From IMG/VR virus record IMGVR_UViG_3300028925_000708, positions 1 through 23,760 of that record: 23,760 bases of DNA, one strand, 5' to 3'. This document shows positions 1 through 6,438 of the stretch, in pieces. The stretch's first letter is position 1. Every line of letters begins with the position of its first letter. A program made the translations under genes and the position numbers. Below the pieces are notes generated by a model that was not told the DNA's origin, did no database searches, and saw nothing but the letters and a program-made list of their open reading frames with translations. Origin of the DNA: a virus.

Positions 1-11
1 AGGGGATACTG

Positions 12-143
12 ATGTCGGAAAATAAAGACGTAACAGTACACGTCACAGGCGTCTCCATGTCAGGAGGTGTCAAGAATGACGGTAAGCGATCTTCTCCAGC
101 AGATCAGAAACAATCTGGAGCAAAGACGGCTGGAAATAGCTGA
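12..143 (+). CDS. Small hypothetical protein (43 aa)
   Basis: This short reading frame starts with MSENKDVTVHVTG and ends in a Ser/Lys/Gly/Gln-rich, probably disordered tail. The start is supported by AGGGGA at 1-6 and by a TGATG junction: a frame entering the window from the left (codons AGG GGA TAC TGA) stops at 10-12 and shares its last base with this ATG. Such stop/start overlaps are the rule in this phage. Against it, the frame overlaps the next gene by 68 bases in a different phase, longer than any other overlap here. No domain is recognisable and no function can be given. The upstream gene ending at 12 cannot be identified from three codons. Confidence 0.42.
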   Translation: MSENKDVTVHVTGVSMSGGVKNDGKRSSPADQKQSGAKTAGNS

Positions 144-273
144 CGGTATGCTTCGGGGTCGGATGTCCGACTTTGAGGCGTACCACAAAAACGTGGGCAT
201 TGCGGAGGGGCTGGAGCAGGCCGCTGACGTAATCCATGACACGATCAAAACTTTAAACGAAGAGGATGAATAA
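76..273 (+). CDS. Small helical hypothetical protein (65 aa)
   Basis: The ATG at 76 is chosen because a strong AGGAGG lies at 62-67, eight bases upstream. A GTG at 67 in the same frame would have the ribosome site inside itself. The product (MTVSDLLQQIRNNLEQ...) is charged and almost entirely helix-forming, with no cysteines, signal peptide or membrane segment. It ends in an acidic tail (NEEDE). The stop overlaps the region before the co-chaperonin start, so the two are probably translated together. Its place just ahead of the co-chaperonin, scaffold and capsid genes suggests a head-assembly or accessory role, but no family is recognised. Confidence 0.75.
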   Translation: MTVSDLLQQIRNNLEQRRLEIADGMLRGRMSDFEAYHKNVGIAEGLEQAADVIHDTIKTLNEEDE

Positions 274-274
274 C

Positions 275-679
275 ATGTCTCATCAACATGACGCAATCTA
301 CACTGATGAAGAAACCAGCGCGACGATTGGCTCTCATCAAATCCCAATTCCGATGAATTGGAAGGTTCTCGTTCAGCCTAATCAGGTAAAGATGACAACC
401 GCAGGCGGCATTCTGCTGCCAGACACCTCAAAAGACAACGAGGAATACCTGACCGCCCACGGCACCGTCTGTGCAATGGGTGATTTAGCGTATCGTGACC
501 GCGACACGGGTGAGCGTTGGAAGTCTGACGTTATGCCACAAATCGGAGATCGCGTGACCTACGGTAAATACGCTGGTCAGAAAATTGTTGTGAAGGGCGT
601 GAAATTCCTTCTGCTGAATGACGATGAGCTAACGTCTATTCTGCCAGAGGGCGTCGAAGTCGCCGCATATTTGGGGTAG
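275..679 (+). CDS. GroES-like co-chaperonin
   Basis: The product is a viral homologue of the 10-kDa co-chaperonin that caps the host GroEL folding chamber; phage versions such as T4 gp31 help fold the capsid protein. Residues 24-34 (IPMNWKVLVQP) match the first beta strand of GroES. Residues 40-63 match the mobile loop, with the signature AGGILLPD (43-50) corresponding to GGIVL in bacterial GroES. GDRVTYGKYAGQKI (91-104) and FLLLNDDEL (111-119) match the later strands. At 134 aa it is longer than the usual ~97 aa because of an N-terminal extension and an insert around 70-85. ATG 275 is preferred, with AGAGGA at a normal distance; an in-frame ATG at 266 lies too close to that site. The position next to the scaffold and capsid genes fits a capsid-folding role. 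Confidence 0.86.
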   Translation: MSHQHDAIYTDEETSATIGSHQIPIPMNWKVLVQPNQVKMTTAGGILLPDTSKDNEEYLTAHGTVCAMGDLAYRDRDTGERWKSDVMPQIGDRVTYGKYAGQKIVVKGVKFLLLNDDELTSILPEGVEVAAYLG

Positions 680-683
680 GGCA

Positions 684-1586
684 ATGTCAGAACAAGAGAA
701 AATTCTTGAAGAAATCGAGGCCGAAATTCATGCGGCCAAGGGTGAGCCAGAAGATTTTGAAATAGAAATCACTGACGATCCCGTCAAGGAGGCCAAGGAG
801 GAGGCCGCTGATGTTGCGGAGGAGCAGGAGCCAGACTACGGCCCCAAGGTGCAGAAGCGCATCAGCAAGCTCGTATCTCAGCGCAGGGAGGCTGAAATCC
901 AGGCGCGGCAAATACAGGAGCAGAACGCGCAACTGCAAAAGCGGCTAGAGCGTCTGGAGCAGGGATCGCATCAGAACGCCGAGCAGGAGTTTAACGCCAA
1001 ATACCAGCAGACAAAGCAGGCGCTTCACAAGGCCGTGGAGGAGGGAGACACTGACGCCCAAGTCAACTTCCAAGAGCAGATAGCCGACATGAGAGCGGCC
1101 ATGCGCGTGGCACAGGCCACTGACCAGTATCGGCGGCAGGACGTGCAACGACAGCAACAACGCCAACAACAGCAGCCACAGCAACAGGCGCAGGGCAATC
1201 AGCCACCTGAGAAGGCAATGGGCTGGTGGCAGCAAAATAACTGGTTCAATGCCACTGGTTTTGAGCGAGAAACAGCGGCGGCACGGGCTATAGACGTGCA
1301 GCTAGATTTGGAAGGATACGATAAGAATAGCGATGAATATTACTCGCAACTTAACGGGCGTTTACAAAAAGTGTTTCCTGAGTTAAGATCGCGCCCAAGT
1401 CCAAAGCAGCGGCCAAAAGGTAGGTCTCCAGTCGCCCCCACTACGGGCGGGTCAGCTTCTTATAAGGGCAATCGTGTGCGTATGACGCAAGAGCAACTCC
1501 GCATGGCTAGGGAACTTGGTATAAACGATGAACGTGGTCTCAAAAAATACGAAGCCGAAATTCGCCGTCAACAGAGGGAAAGCTAA
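684..1586 (+). CDS. Scaffold-like coiled-coil head assembly protein
   Basis: This 300-aa protein has an acidic N-terminus (residues 1-50), a long charged coiled-coil region (about 55-145), a glutamine-rich tract (about 150-170) and a basic C-terminal third ending in a helix. A conserved-looking block near 180-235 contains MGWWQQNNWF and later YYSQLNGRLQKVFPEL. An acidic, coiled-coil, low-complexity protein placed directly upstream of the capsid gene is the usual form of a phage scaffolding protein, which shapes the procapsid and is then removed. The assignment rests on architecture and position, not on a catalytic motif. It starts four bases after the co-chaperonin stop. No protease domain is visible in it. 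Confidence 0.72.
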   Translation: MSEQEKILEEIEAEIHAAKGEPEDFEIEITDDPVKEAKEEAADVAEEQEPDYGPKVQKRISKLVSQRREAEIQARQIQEQNAQLQKRLERLEQGSHQNAEQEFNAKYQQTKQALHKAVEEGDTDAQVNFQEQIADMRAAMRVAQATDQYRRQDVQRQQQRQQQQPQQQAQGNQPPEKAMGWWQQNNWFNATGFERETAAARAIDVQLDLEGYDKNSDEYYSQLNGRLQKVFPELRSRPSPKQRPKGRSPVAPTTGGSASYKGNRVRMTQEQLRMARELGINDERGLKKYEAEIRRQQRES

Positions 1587-1588
1587 TC

Positions 1589-2071
1589 ATGTCTGAGAAA
1601 CGCAACGCACGAGCAGAGCAAGCACGATCATCTGTGCGCGACGAGGAGATTCGTCCAGAAGCCGCATGGAAACCACCAGCACTGTTGGACGCACCAGAAG
1701 CCCGTCCCGGCTATGTCCAACGCTGGGTCGCAACCTCGATTCAAGGGAAGGACACCCCCGACAACGTGTATAAAAGAATGCGCGAAGGTTGGGAGCCACG
1801 CTCCGCTGACACTGTGAAAGAAAAGTTGTTTCCGACTATCAATCATGGACAGTGGACAGGATCAATTGGGATTGAGGGCATGTTGCTTTGTGAAATGCCA
1901 GTCGAACGTCATGCCGCGCAGAAGCGGTATTACCAAGGCAAAAACACAGAGCAAAATGAAGCAGTCTCAGGTGAACTTGATGCGTTAGGACGGCGTAGTG
2001 GGCAGAAGTTCTATCAAGAGCGGAAGTCTGAAATAAGTCGCGGCAGACAATTGTCTGCCATGAGCGATTAA
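1589..2071 (+). CDS. Conserved virion-associated protein of unknown function
   Basis: The 160-aa product is hydrophilic and basic at its start (SEKRNARAEQARSS). A central segment, PGYVQRWVATSI followed by DNVYKRMREGWEP, and a glycine-rich strand (GSIGIEGMLLCEMP) come next, with a basic helical tail. This arrangement (short basic N-terminus, RW motif, EGWE motif, then a GG-LL-P strand) resembles proteins coded between scaffold and capsid genes in marine podoviruses; that is recalled resemblance, not a search result. It begins two bases after the scaffold stop. There is no signal peptide or membrane segment. It may be an internal or head-vertex protein, but its function is unknown. Confidence 0.75.
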   Translation: MSEKRNARAEQARSSVRDEEIRPEAAWKPPALLDAPEARPGYVQRWVATSIQGKDTPDNVYKRMREGWEPRSADTVKEKLFPTINHGQWTGSIGIEGMLLCEMPVERHAAQKRYYQGKNTEQNEAVSGELDALGRRSGQKFYQERKSEISRGRQLSAMSD

Positions 2072-2094
2072 TCTTTACGCTATAGGAGCGAAAC

Positions 2095-2649
2095 ATGGCA
2101 AATGTAGACGCCGCATTCGGGTTTGTCCCGATCCGTCACATGAGCGGTAATGCGCCTCGCACAAATAAATATACCATCGCAAGCACTCTTGCGGAGAACA
2201 TCTTTAAGGGTGATCTGGTGATTATTGTTGCTGCGGGTACGCTTACACCTCACACTGCGACTGAAACCAATAACATTGGTGTGTTTGATGGGTGTTCGTA
2301 CACCGCATCTGACGGATCATATGTGTACAGTGAATATTGGCCCACAGGCACAACTGCTACTAACATCATTGCGTACATTTATGATGATCCGTACACTGTG
2401 TTTAAGGTTCAGTCTGCTGGCACAACCGCCCAAACAAATATCGGCAACTGCGCTGATGTTGTTGCTGGCGCTGGTTCAACAGTTACTGGTCAATCTGGTT
2501 TTGAAATTAGTGGAACAATGGCAGCGGGTATCGCAACCTGTAAAATCCTTGCTCTGTACGAAACTCCAGACAACGCATTCGGCGCAAATGCTGTCATGGA
2601 GGTGACCATTAATGAGCATCTTCTTGGCACCAATGTCGCTGGTATATAA
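2095..2649 (+). CDS. Head decoration-type structural protein
   Basis: This is a 184-aa, beta-rich, Thr/Ala/Gly-rich protein without cysteine-rich or membrane features. It begins MANVDAAFGFVPIRHMSG and contains repeated short strands typical of small capsid surface proteins. TAGGAGCG lies just before the ATG. It sits immediately upstream of the major capsid gene, where many phages place a decoration or capsid-stabilising protein. That role is inferred from position and composition; the sequence shows no diagnostic motif. Other minor head proteins remain possible. Confidence 0.68.
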   Translation: MANVDAAFGFVPIRHMSGNAPRTNKYTIASTLAENIFKGDLVIIVAAGTLTPHTATETNNIGVFDGCSYTASDGSYVYSEYWPTGTTATNIIAYIYDDPYTVFKVQSAGTTAQTNIGNCADVVAGAGSTVTGQSGFEISGTMAAGIATCKILALYETPDNAFGANAVMEVTINEHLLGTNVAGI

Positions 2650-2663
2650 GGAGGGCATGAACA

Positions 2664-3572
2664 ATGGCAATGAATAGAGCGAGTTTTGCGAAAACTCTAG
2701 AGCCGGGTCTGAATACTCTCTTTGGACTTGAGTACGACAGCTACCCCGCCGAATACACTGCGGTCTTTGAATCGAACAGCTCTCAAAAGGCTTACGAGGA
2801 AGACGTACTTTTGAGTGGTTTCGGACAAGCGCCAACAAAAACTGAGGGTGGAGCGGTCTCGTATGACGCCGCCTCACAACAGTGGACTGCGCGTTACCAG
2901 CACGAAACTGTCGCCTTGGCGTTCTCAATCACTGAGGAAGCTGAAGAGGATGGTCAGTATGGTTCGCTTGCCTCGCGTTACACAAAGGCGCTGGCACGGT
3001 CGATGGCATCGACCAAGGAAATCAAGGCTGCAAACGTCTTGAACAATTCTCAAGCTTCTGGCTACAATGGCGGCGATGGAGTTGTGATGTTGAGTGCCTC
3101 GCACCCAACGCAGAACGGCACTCAGTCCAACGTGCTTGGCACGGCGGCTGACTTGTCCGAGACATCTCTTGAGTCGATCCTGATTAACATCAGCGACATG
3201 AAAGATGATCGCGGTCTTCGGATCGCGGCACAGGGTATGCAACTGGTTATTCCAACTGCCTATCAGTTTACTGCCGAGCGCCTGCTGGAAAGCCAGCTTC
3301 GCACTGGTACAGCCGATAATGACATCAACGCCATCAAGGCTGGTGGTTATCTGCCCAAGGGCTATCACATCATGCGCCGTCTGACCGATTCAGATGCGTT
3401 CTTTGTTACCACTGATGTTCCAGATGGCCTCAAGCACTTCACCCGTTCAGCAATGAAAAAGGGTATGGAAGGCGATTTTGAGACTGGCAACGTGCGGTAC
3501 AAAGTACGCGAAAGATATAGCTTTGGCTGGACCGATTGGCGCGGCGTGTTTGGCACCGAGGGCGCAGCATAA
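2664..3572 (+). CDS. Major capsid protein, Mu gpT-like
   Basis: The 302-aa product resembles the Mu gpT type of HK97-fold major head subunit. Recognisable blocks are FAKTLEPGLNTLFG (residues 8-21), a YPAEYTAVFE strand, the EEDVLLSGFG block near 45-55, RYQHETVALAFSITEE, a SASHP motif (gpT-type proteins have TDHP or similar here), DDRGLRI, and a C-terminal FETGNVRYKVRERYSFGWTD with RGVFG at the end. Length is normal for the family and no cleavable delta domain is apparent; the separate upstream scaffold fits that. AGGAGGGC precedes the start. The gene is followed at once by a strong terminator, so it closes the head transcription block. The fold assignment is from remembered family features. 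Confidence 0.88.
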   Translation: MAMNRASFAKTLEPGLNTLFGLEYDSYPAEYTAVFESNSSQKAYEEDVLLSGFGQAPTKTEGGAVSYDAASQQWTARYQHETVALAFSITEEAEEDGQYGSLASRYTKALARSMASTKEIKAANVLNNSQASGYNGGDGVVMLSASHPTQNGTQSNVLGTAADLSETSLESILINISDMKDDRGLRIAAQGMQLVIPTAYQFTAERLLESQLRTGTADNDINAIKAGGYLPKGYHIMRRLTDSDAFFVTTDVPDGLKHFTRSAMKKGMEGDFETGNVRYKVRERYSFGWTDWRGVFGTEGAA

Positions 3573-3607
3573 ACAACCCAATCTTCTCTTCCTGTTGGGT
3601 CAAACTG

Positions 3608-3634
3608 GGGCGGTCTTCGGATCGCCCTTTTTTT
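3608..3634 (+). terminator. Intrinsic terminator with UUCG tetraloop after the capsid gene
   Basis: GGGCGGTC (3608-3615) pairs with GATCGCCC (3620-3627), with one G-U pair, across a TTCG loop, and seven T follow directly. C(UUCG)G is an exceptionally stable RNA tetraloop. A weaker hairpin (ACCCAA 3576-3581 with TTGGGT 3595-3600) stands just upstream. The element ends transcription after the capsid gene. It closely resembles the terminator at 4385-4413. Confidence 0.93.
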
Positions 3635-3728
3635 ATTTTAAATAAAAATGCATTTTATTTGTATCTGTCTATTGTATTCTAAATTGTATCCCCTATATCT
3701 ATTACAACAGAAGCAAGGGAGAGATCAA
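3635..3728 (+). promoter_or_regulatory. AT-rich leader, possible promoter for the small-gene cassette
   Basis: After the terminator lies a very AT-rich stretch with three TTGTAT hexamers starting at about 3659, 3672 and 3684. TTGTAT (3672-3677) with TATATC (3694-3699) gives a 16-base spacer, a weak sigma-70-like pair. AAGGGAGAG near 3714-3722 is the ribosome site for the gene at 3729. A promoter is expected here because a strong terminator lies immediately upstream, but the hexamers are poor matches. Confidence 0.33.
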
Positions 3729-4025
3729 ATGACAACGGCCACAGTGACATATCCAGAAGCAATCGAAGCGATCCGCAACGCCAACATTAATGCTTCTCAG
3801 CAACGCGCAGCAATTAACTTGATAAATAGAATTAAGTCGGACACGCAATCTTCATTACCATCAGATGTGCCAACATATGAGATCGAAATTGATAAATCTA
3901 AGTATGGGAAAAGCGCCAGTTTCTTTTGCGTAGGTAAGGGGGAAATTTACTGGAATATGATTTCAGCAGTCATTGGGCCAAGAGGCGGCAAAAATCATAT
4001 AAGAAAACAATTCGAAATTAGATAA
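3729..4025 (+). CDS. Hypothetical protein (98 aa) in accessory cassette
   Basis: The ATG at 3729 follows AAGGGAGAG at a normal distance; an in-frame ATG at 3648 lies in the AT-rich leader with no ribosome site and is rejected. The product starts MTTATVTYPEAIEAIRNANI. Its first half looks helical (about residues 8-45), followed by a strand-rich second half (YEIEIDKSKYGKSASFFCVG) with a basic C-terminus. No motif is recognised. It is AT-richer than the flanking virion genes and sits between two terminators together with a DNA-binding protein gene, so it may be an accessory gene rather than a virion component. Confidence 0.72.
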   Translation: MTTATVTYPEAIEAIRNANINASQQRAAINLINRIKSDTQSSLPSDVPTYEIEIDKSKYGKSASFFCVGKGEIYWNMISAVIGPRGGKNHIRKQFEIR

Positions 4026-4033
4026 ATCAAAAC

Positions 4034-4050
4034 GGGGGCCATGCGCCCCC
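4034..4050 (+). other. GC-rich intergenic hairpin
   Basis: GGGGGC (4034-4039) pairs with GCCCCC (4045-4050) across a five-base loop. No T run follows, so it is not a standard terminator. It may protect or process the mRNA after the 3729 gene. A similar hairpin occurs at 23252-23267. Confidence 0.5.
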
Positions 4051-4059
4051 ATCCAAAAC

Positions 4060-4084
4060 GTAACACTAACGGCGTTAGCGTTAC
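4060..4084 (+). promoter_or_regulatory. 11-bp inverted repeat upstream of the HTH gene (possible operator)
   Basis: GTAACACTAAC and GTTAGCGTTAC form an 11-base inverted repeat with one mismatch around GGC. It ends about 12 bases before the AAAGGAGA ribosome site of the winged-helix gene at 4107. This is the placement expected of an autoregulatory operator or of an RNA hairpin controlling translation. The structure is seen directly; the binding role is inferred. Confidence 0.5.
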
Positions 4085-4106
4085 AAAAATCCAAAGGAGA
4101 TAAAAT

Positions 4107-4376
4107 ATGTCAAACGGTTTTCCATCATCAATGGCAATGCTTGATCACTTGCTTGAGGGCCACCCAATCTCGCTGATCGAAGCGATGAATATGTTTGGGG
4201 TCTGCAACCCCGCCGCAGAGCTAACAAAGCTCCGCAAGCAAGGATGGATCATCCAGTCTCAACGGGTCAAGATGACCAAAATCATTGTTCGCATGAACAA
4301 ATACATGGTTATGAAGCCACCGTCCCAGCTTCCACATAAGGAATGTCTTATGATGGAATACTGGATCAGCAAATAA
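4107..4376 (+). CDS. Small helix-turn-helix (winged-helix) DNA-binding protein
   Basis: Residues 9-50 (MAMLDHLLEGHPISLIEAMN and onward to GWIIQSQ) follow the pattern of a phage winged-helix domain. A first helix is followed by a short turn, then a helix with the form ISLIEAMNMFG, then a recognition helix with AAELTKLRKQGW, where RKQGW leads into the wing. The remaining residues (52-70, KMTKIIVRMNKYMV) could form the wing strands. At 89 aa it is a single-domain protein. AAAGGAGA precedes the ATG. The inverted repeat just upstream suggests autoregulation. It lies alone with one other small gene between twin terminators, inside an otherwise structural region. Target genes are unknown. Confidence 0.75.
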   Translation: MSNGFPSSMAMLDHLLEGHPISLIEAMNMFGVCNPAAELTKLRKQGWIIQSQRVKMTKIIVRMNKYMVMKPPSQLPHKECLMMEYWISK

Positions 4377-4384
4377 TCAAGCAG

Positions 4385-4413
4385 GGGCCGTCTTCGGATG
4401 GCCCTTTCTTTTT
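4385..4413 (+). terminator. Intrinsic terminator with UUCG tetraloop after the HTH gene
   Basis: GGGCCGTC (4385-4392) pairs with GATGGCCC (4397-4404), one G-U pair, around a TTCG loop, followed by TTTCTTTTT. Loop, closing pairs and layout match the terminator at 3608-3634; the middle GTCTTCGGAT is identical in both. Confidence 0.92.
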
Positions 4414-4491
4414 GTTCAGACCTGTTGTATTGTGCCGACATCCCTGACAGGTGCGTCCCGTGCCTGACTTAACCCAAGACAGGAGATCATC

Positions 4492-5088
4492 ATGGGTACA
4501 ACTACTTTTACAGGTGCGGTACGTTCTGAAAACGGCTTTATCGACGTAACGAAAAACGCCACCACAGGCGCTTACACCACAAATTCAACATACGACAATG
4601 ACGCCACAATTGGCGGCAATGTTACTATCGCTGGAACCCTCGCGGTCACGGGAGCCACGACAGGCATCAAATCAGTTGTAACAATTACAACTTCAACTTA
4701 CGCCGTCACAGCGGCCCAGTCAGGAACCACGTTTATTTTATCAAGGGCGGCAGGAATTGTGGTTACGCTTCCAGAATTAACAGCAGCGGCAAGCGGTGAA
4801 CAATACACGTTTATAGTTGGAACAACATTCACTGGCGCAGGCCAGATTAATACGGGCGCTGCCGCCGATCTGTATTCTGGGTTTGCTATATTATCAGACC
4901 CCGCAACGGCTGGAGACACCAACACGTTTATTCCAGATCAATCGAACGATGACACGATTGATATGGGCGCAATAGAGCAGGGGTGGCTGTCGGGCGGCAT
5001 GATCACGCTAACCGCTCAGTCGGCTACGCGCTGGCATTGCGCGGCCTACCTGTTAGGTGACGCGACACTTGCGACACCGTTCGAATAA
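4492..5088 (+). CDS. Beta-rich virion structural protein
   Basis: The 198-aa product starts MGTTTFTGAVRSENGFIDVT and is rich in Thr, Ala, Gly and Ile with almost no charged runs, giving a predicted all-beta fold. The segment ATIGGNVTIAGTLAVTGATT resembles the beta-helical stalk motif seen in fibre proteins. AGGAGA precedes the ATG. Its position after the head block and before the connector genes suggests a minor head, decoration or short-fibre protein. No enzyme motif is visible. The exact role is unassigned; structural nature is likely from composition and context. Confidence 0.72.
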   Translation: MGTTTFTGAVRSENGFIDVTKNATTGAYTTNSTYDNDATIGGNVTIAGTLAVTGATTGIKSVVTITTSTYAVTAAQSGTTFILSRAAGIVVTLPELTAAASGEQYTFIVGTTFTGAGQINTGAAADLYSGFAILSDPATAGDTNTFIPDQSNDDTIDMGAIEQGWLSGGMITLTAQSATRWHCAAYLLGDATLATPFE

Positions 5089-5097
5089 ATCAATCTG

Positions 5098-5115
5098 GCG
5101 GGGGGCAACCCCCGC
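5098..5115 (+). other. Intergenic hairpin with GCAA tetraloop
   Basis: GCGGGGG (5098-5104) pairs perfectly with CCCCCGC (5109-5115) around GCAA, a GNRA-class loop. No T run follows, and the next gene starts 22 bases later, so it is more likely an mRNA-stability or processing element than a terminator. Confidence 0.6.
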
Positions 5116-5136
5116 TCCACAATCTAGGGGATTGGG

Positions 5137-5742
5137 ATGAGCATACAATCAGACGTGCAGGTTGGATTTATCAGCGATGAGGTCGTGGCAGACGGCGATT
5201 TTATTGTTACGGCAGCGAGGCCAAACACAACCGCTACATTAGCCAACGCATCCTTCGCATCAGGAGGGGCAAGGCTTTTAGCCGTCACCACAGCAGGGAC
5301 TAGCGATAACGGCAAGACCACAACTATTACAGGCACTGATGTGTTTGGAGATTCTATCTCTGAGGTAATTACTTCTACGGGGTCGGCAGAGGCTGTAAAC
5401 GGGGCAAAGTACTTTAAGACTGTAACCTCTGTTGTTTGTTCCGCGCAGTACGCAGGCAACATCACAGTGGGCAGTACCGCAAGTGCAGCACAGGCCGTGG
5501 CTGGCGGTGGTCGCACTCGCTTAAAGGGATACTCTATTGTCTCTGGTGGCACCGCTGGCGTTATTAATTTCTATAATGGAACGCCAGAGGACGGCACGGT
5601 GACATTCAAGGCCCGTACTGTTGGCACGGACAACACAACTATGGACAATACAATCCCAGACGAAGGGATTTTATTCAAAGATGGGTTGTCCATCCAATAT
5701 ACGGTTGCAACAATTGACATGATGAACTTTTTCTTCGCATAA
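5137..5742 (+). CDS. Virion structural protein of unknown role
   Basis: The 201-aa product is beta-rich and Thr/Gly/Ala-rich (MSIQSDVQVGFISDEVVADG...). Its middle has repeated TTxGTSDNGKTTTITGTD-like strands, and a conserved-looking C-terminal half contains KGYSIVSGGTAGVINFYNGT. TAGGGGATT stands before the ATG. The neighbours are structural and connector genes in one direction, so a minor head, neck or fibre component is the likely role. There is no membrane segment or signal peptide. The second half resembles a small immunoglobulin-like or jelly-roll domain by composition only. Confidence 0.7.
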   Translation: MSIQSDVQVGFISDEVVADGDFIVTAARPNTTATLANASFASGGARLLAVTTAGTSDNGKTTTITGTDVFGDSISEVITSTGSAEAVNGAKYFKTVTSVVCSAQYAGNITVGSTASAAQAVAGGGRTRLKGYSIVSGGTAGVINFYNGTPEDGTVTFKARTVGTDNTTMDNTIPDEGILFKDGLSIQYTVATIDMMNFFFA

Positions 5743-5754
5743 TAGGGTGGATGC

Positions 5755-6438
5755 ATGGCGACTTCAGACACAGTAGCGTTTCGCCCAGATGTTGAAGAAA
5801 TCATCGCGGAGGCTTACGAGCGGTGTGGGATCGATCCGCAGACGCAAACGGGATACAAGGCTGTGTCGGCTAGGCGCAGCCTAAACCTGTTATTTAGTGA
5901 GTGGGCCAACAGGGGCATCAATTACTGGGCGGTAAAGCAGCAGACGCTGACTCTGGTGAACGGCCAGACAACGCCCTACACGCTGCCTGCTGGCACTATA
6001 GACATTATGGACGCCGTCATTCGGGACAGCGCAGGCACAGACACGTCTGACCAAATTATTAATCGTGTGTCGATTGCCGACTACAATCAACTGCCAAACA
6101 AAACATCTTCGGGCAAGCCAAGCCAGTATATGCTGGACAAGCAATACACGCCCCTGCTTTACATCTGGCAGATACCAAACGTCACCACATACAGTTTGAA
6201 TTATTGGTCAGTAAATCAGCTAGATGATATCACGGCCAGCAATCAAGACGCTGACGTACCGTACCGCTGGTCTGACTGCATCTGCGCGGGGCTGGCAAGC
6301 AAGCTGGCGTTGAAAAACGCCCCCGACAGGTTTCAAATATTAAACGAAATCTACGAGAGGGCATTCACGTTTGCGGCGGCGTCTGACAATGATGGTGTCA
6401 GTCTGAGGGTTCAGCCAACTGCGCTGAATTTATCCTGA
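5755..6438 (+). CDS. Head-to-tail connector/adaptor-like protein
   Basis: Residues 10-60 (VEEIIAEAYERCGID... then ARRSLNLLFSEWANRGINYW) form an N-terminal helical bundle. A beta domain beginning QQTLTLVNGQTTPYTLPAGT follows, then a helical C-terminus (CAGLASKLALKNAPDR). This order, with helices containing SLNLLFSEWANRG and a YTLPAGTIDI strand, is typical of P22 gp4-type head-completion or adaptor proteins, which bind beneath the portal ring and hold packaged DNA. At 227 aa the length fits. The stop overlaps the next start (TGATG at 6436-6440), so the two are translationally coupled. Family assignment is by remembered pattern. Confidence 0.72.
   Translation: MATSDTVAFRPDVEEIIAEAYERCGIDPQTQTGYKAVSARRSLNLLFSEWANRGINYWAVKQQTLTLVNGQTTPYTLPAGTIDIMDAVIRDSAGTDTSDQIINRVSIADYNQLPNKTSSGKPSQYMLDKQYTPLLYIWQIPNVTTYSLNYWSVNQLDDITASNQDADVPYRWSDCICAGLASKLALKNAPDRFQILNEIYERAFTFAAASDNDGVSLRVQPTALNLS

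Noticed and set aside
1141-1200. Glutamine-codon-rich tract considered as a DNA repeat element
   Set aside because: It is a low-complexity coding tract within the scaffold-like protein, not a separate element.
2225-2605. A 126-residue alternate-phase frame inside the decoration-type gene
   Set aside because: It is Leu-rich, lacks a ribosome site and is contained in a well-supported coding frame.
2476-2928. A 150-residue open frame on the - strand across the decoration and capsid genes
   Set aside because: It is antisense to the capsid gene, has no ribosome site and gives an Arg/Ser-rich product with no domain.
4034-4050. GC-rich hairpin considered as a terminator
   Set aside because: No T run follows, unlike the two clear UUCG terminators nearby.
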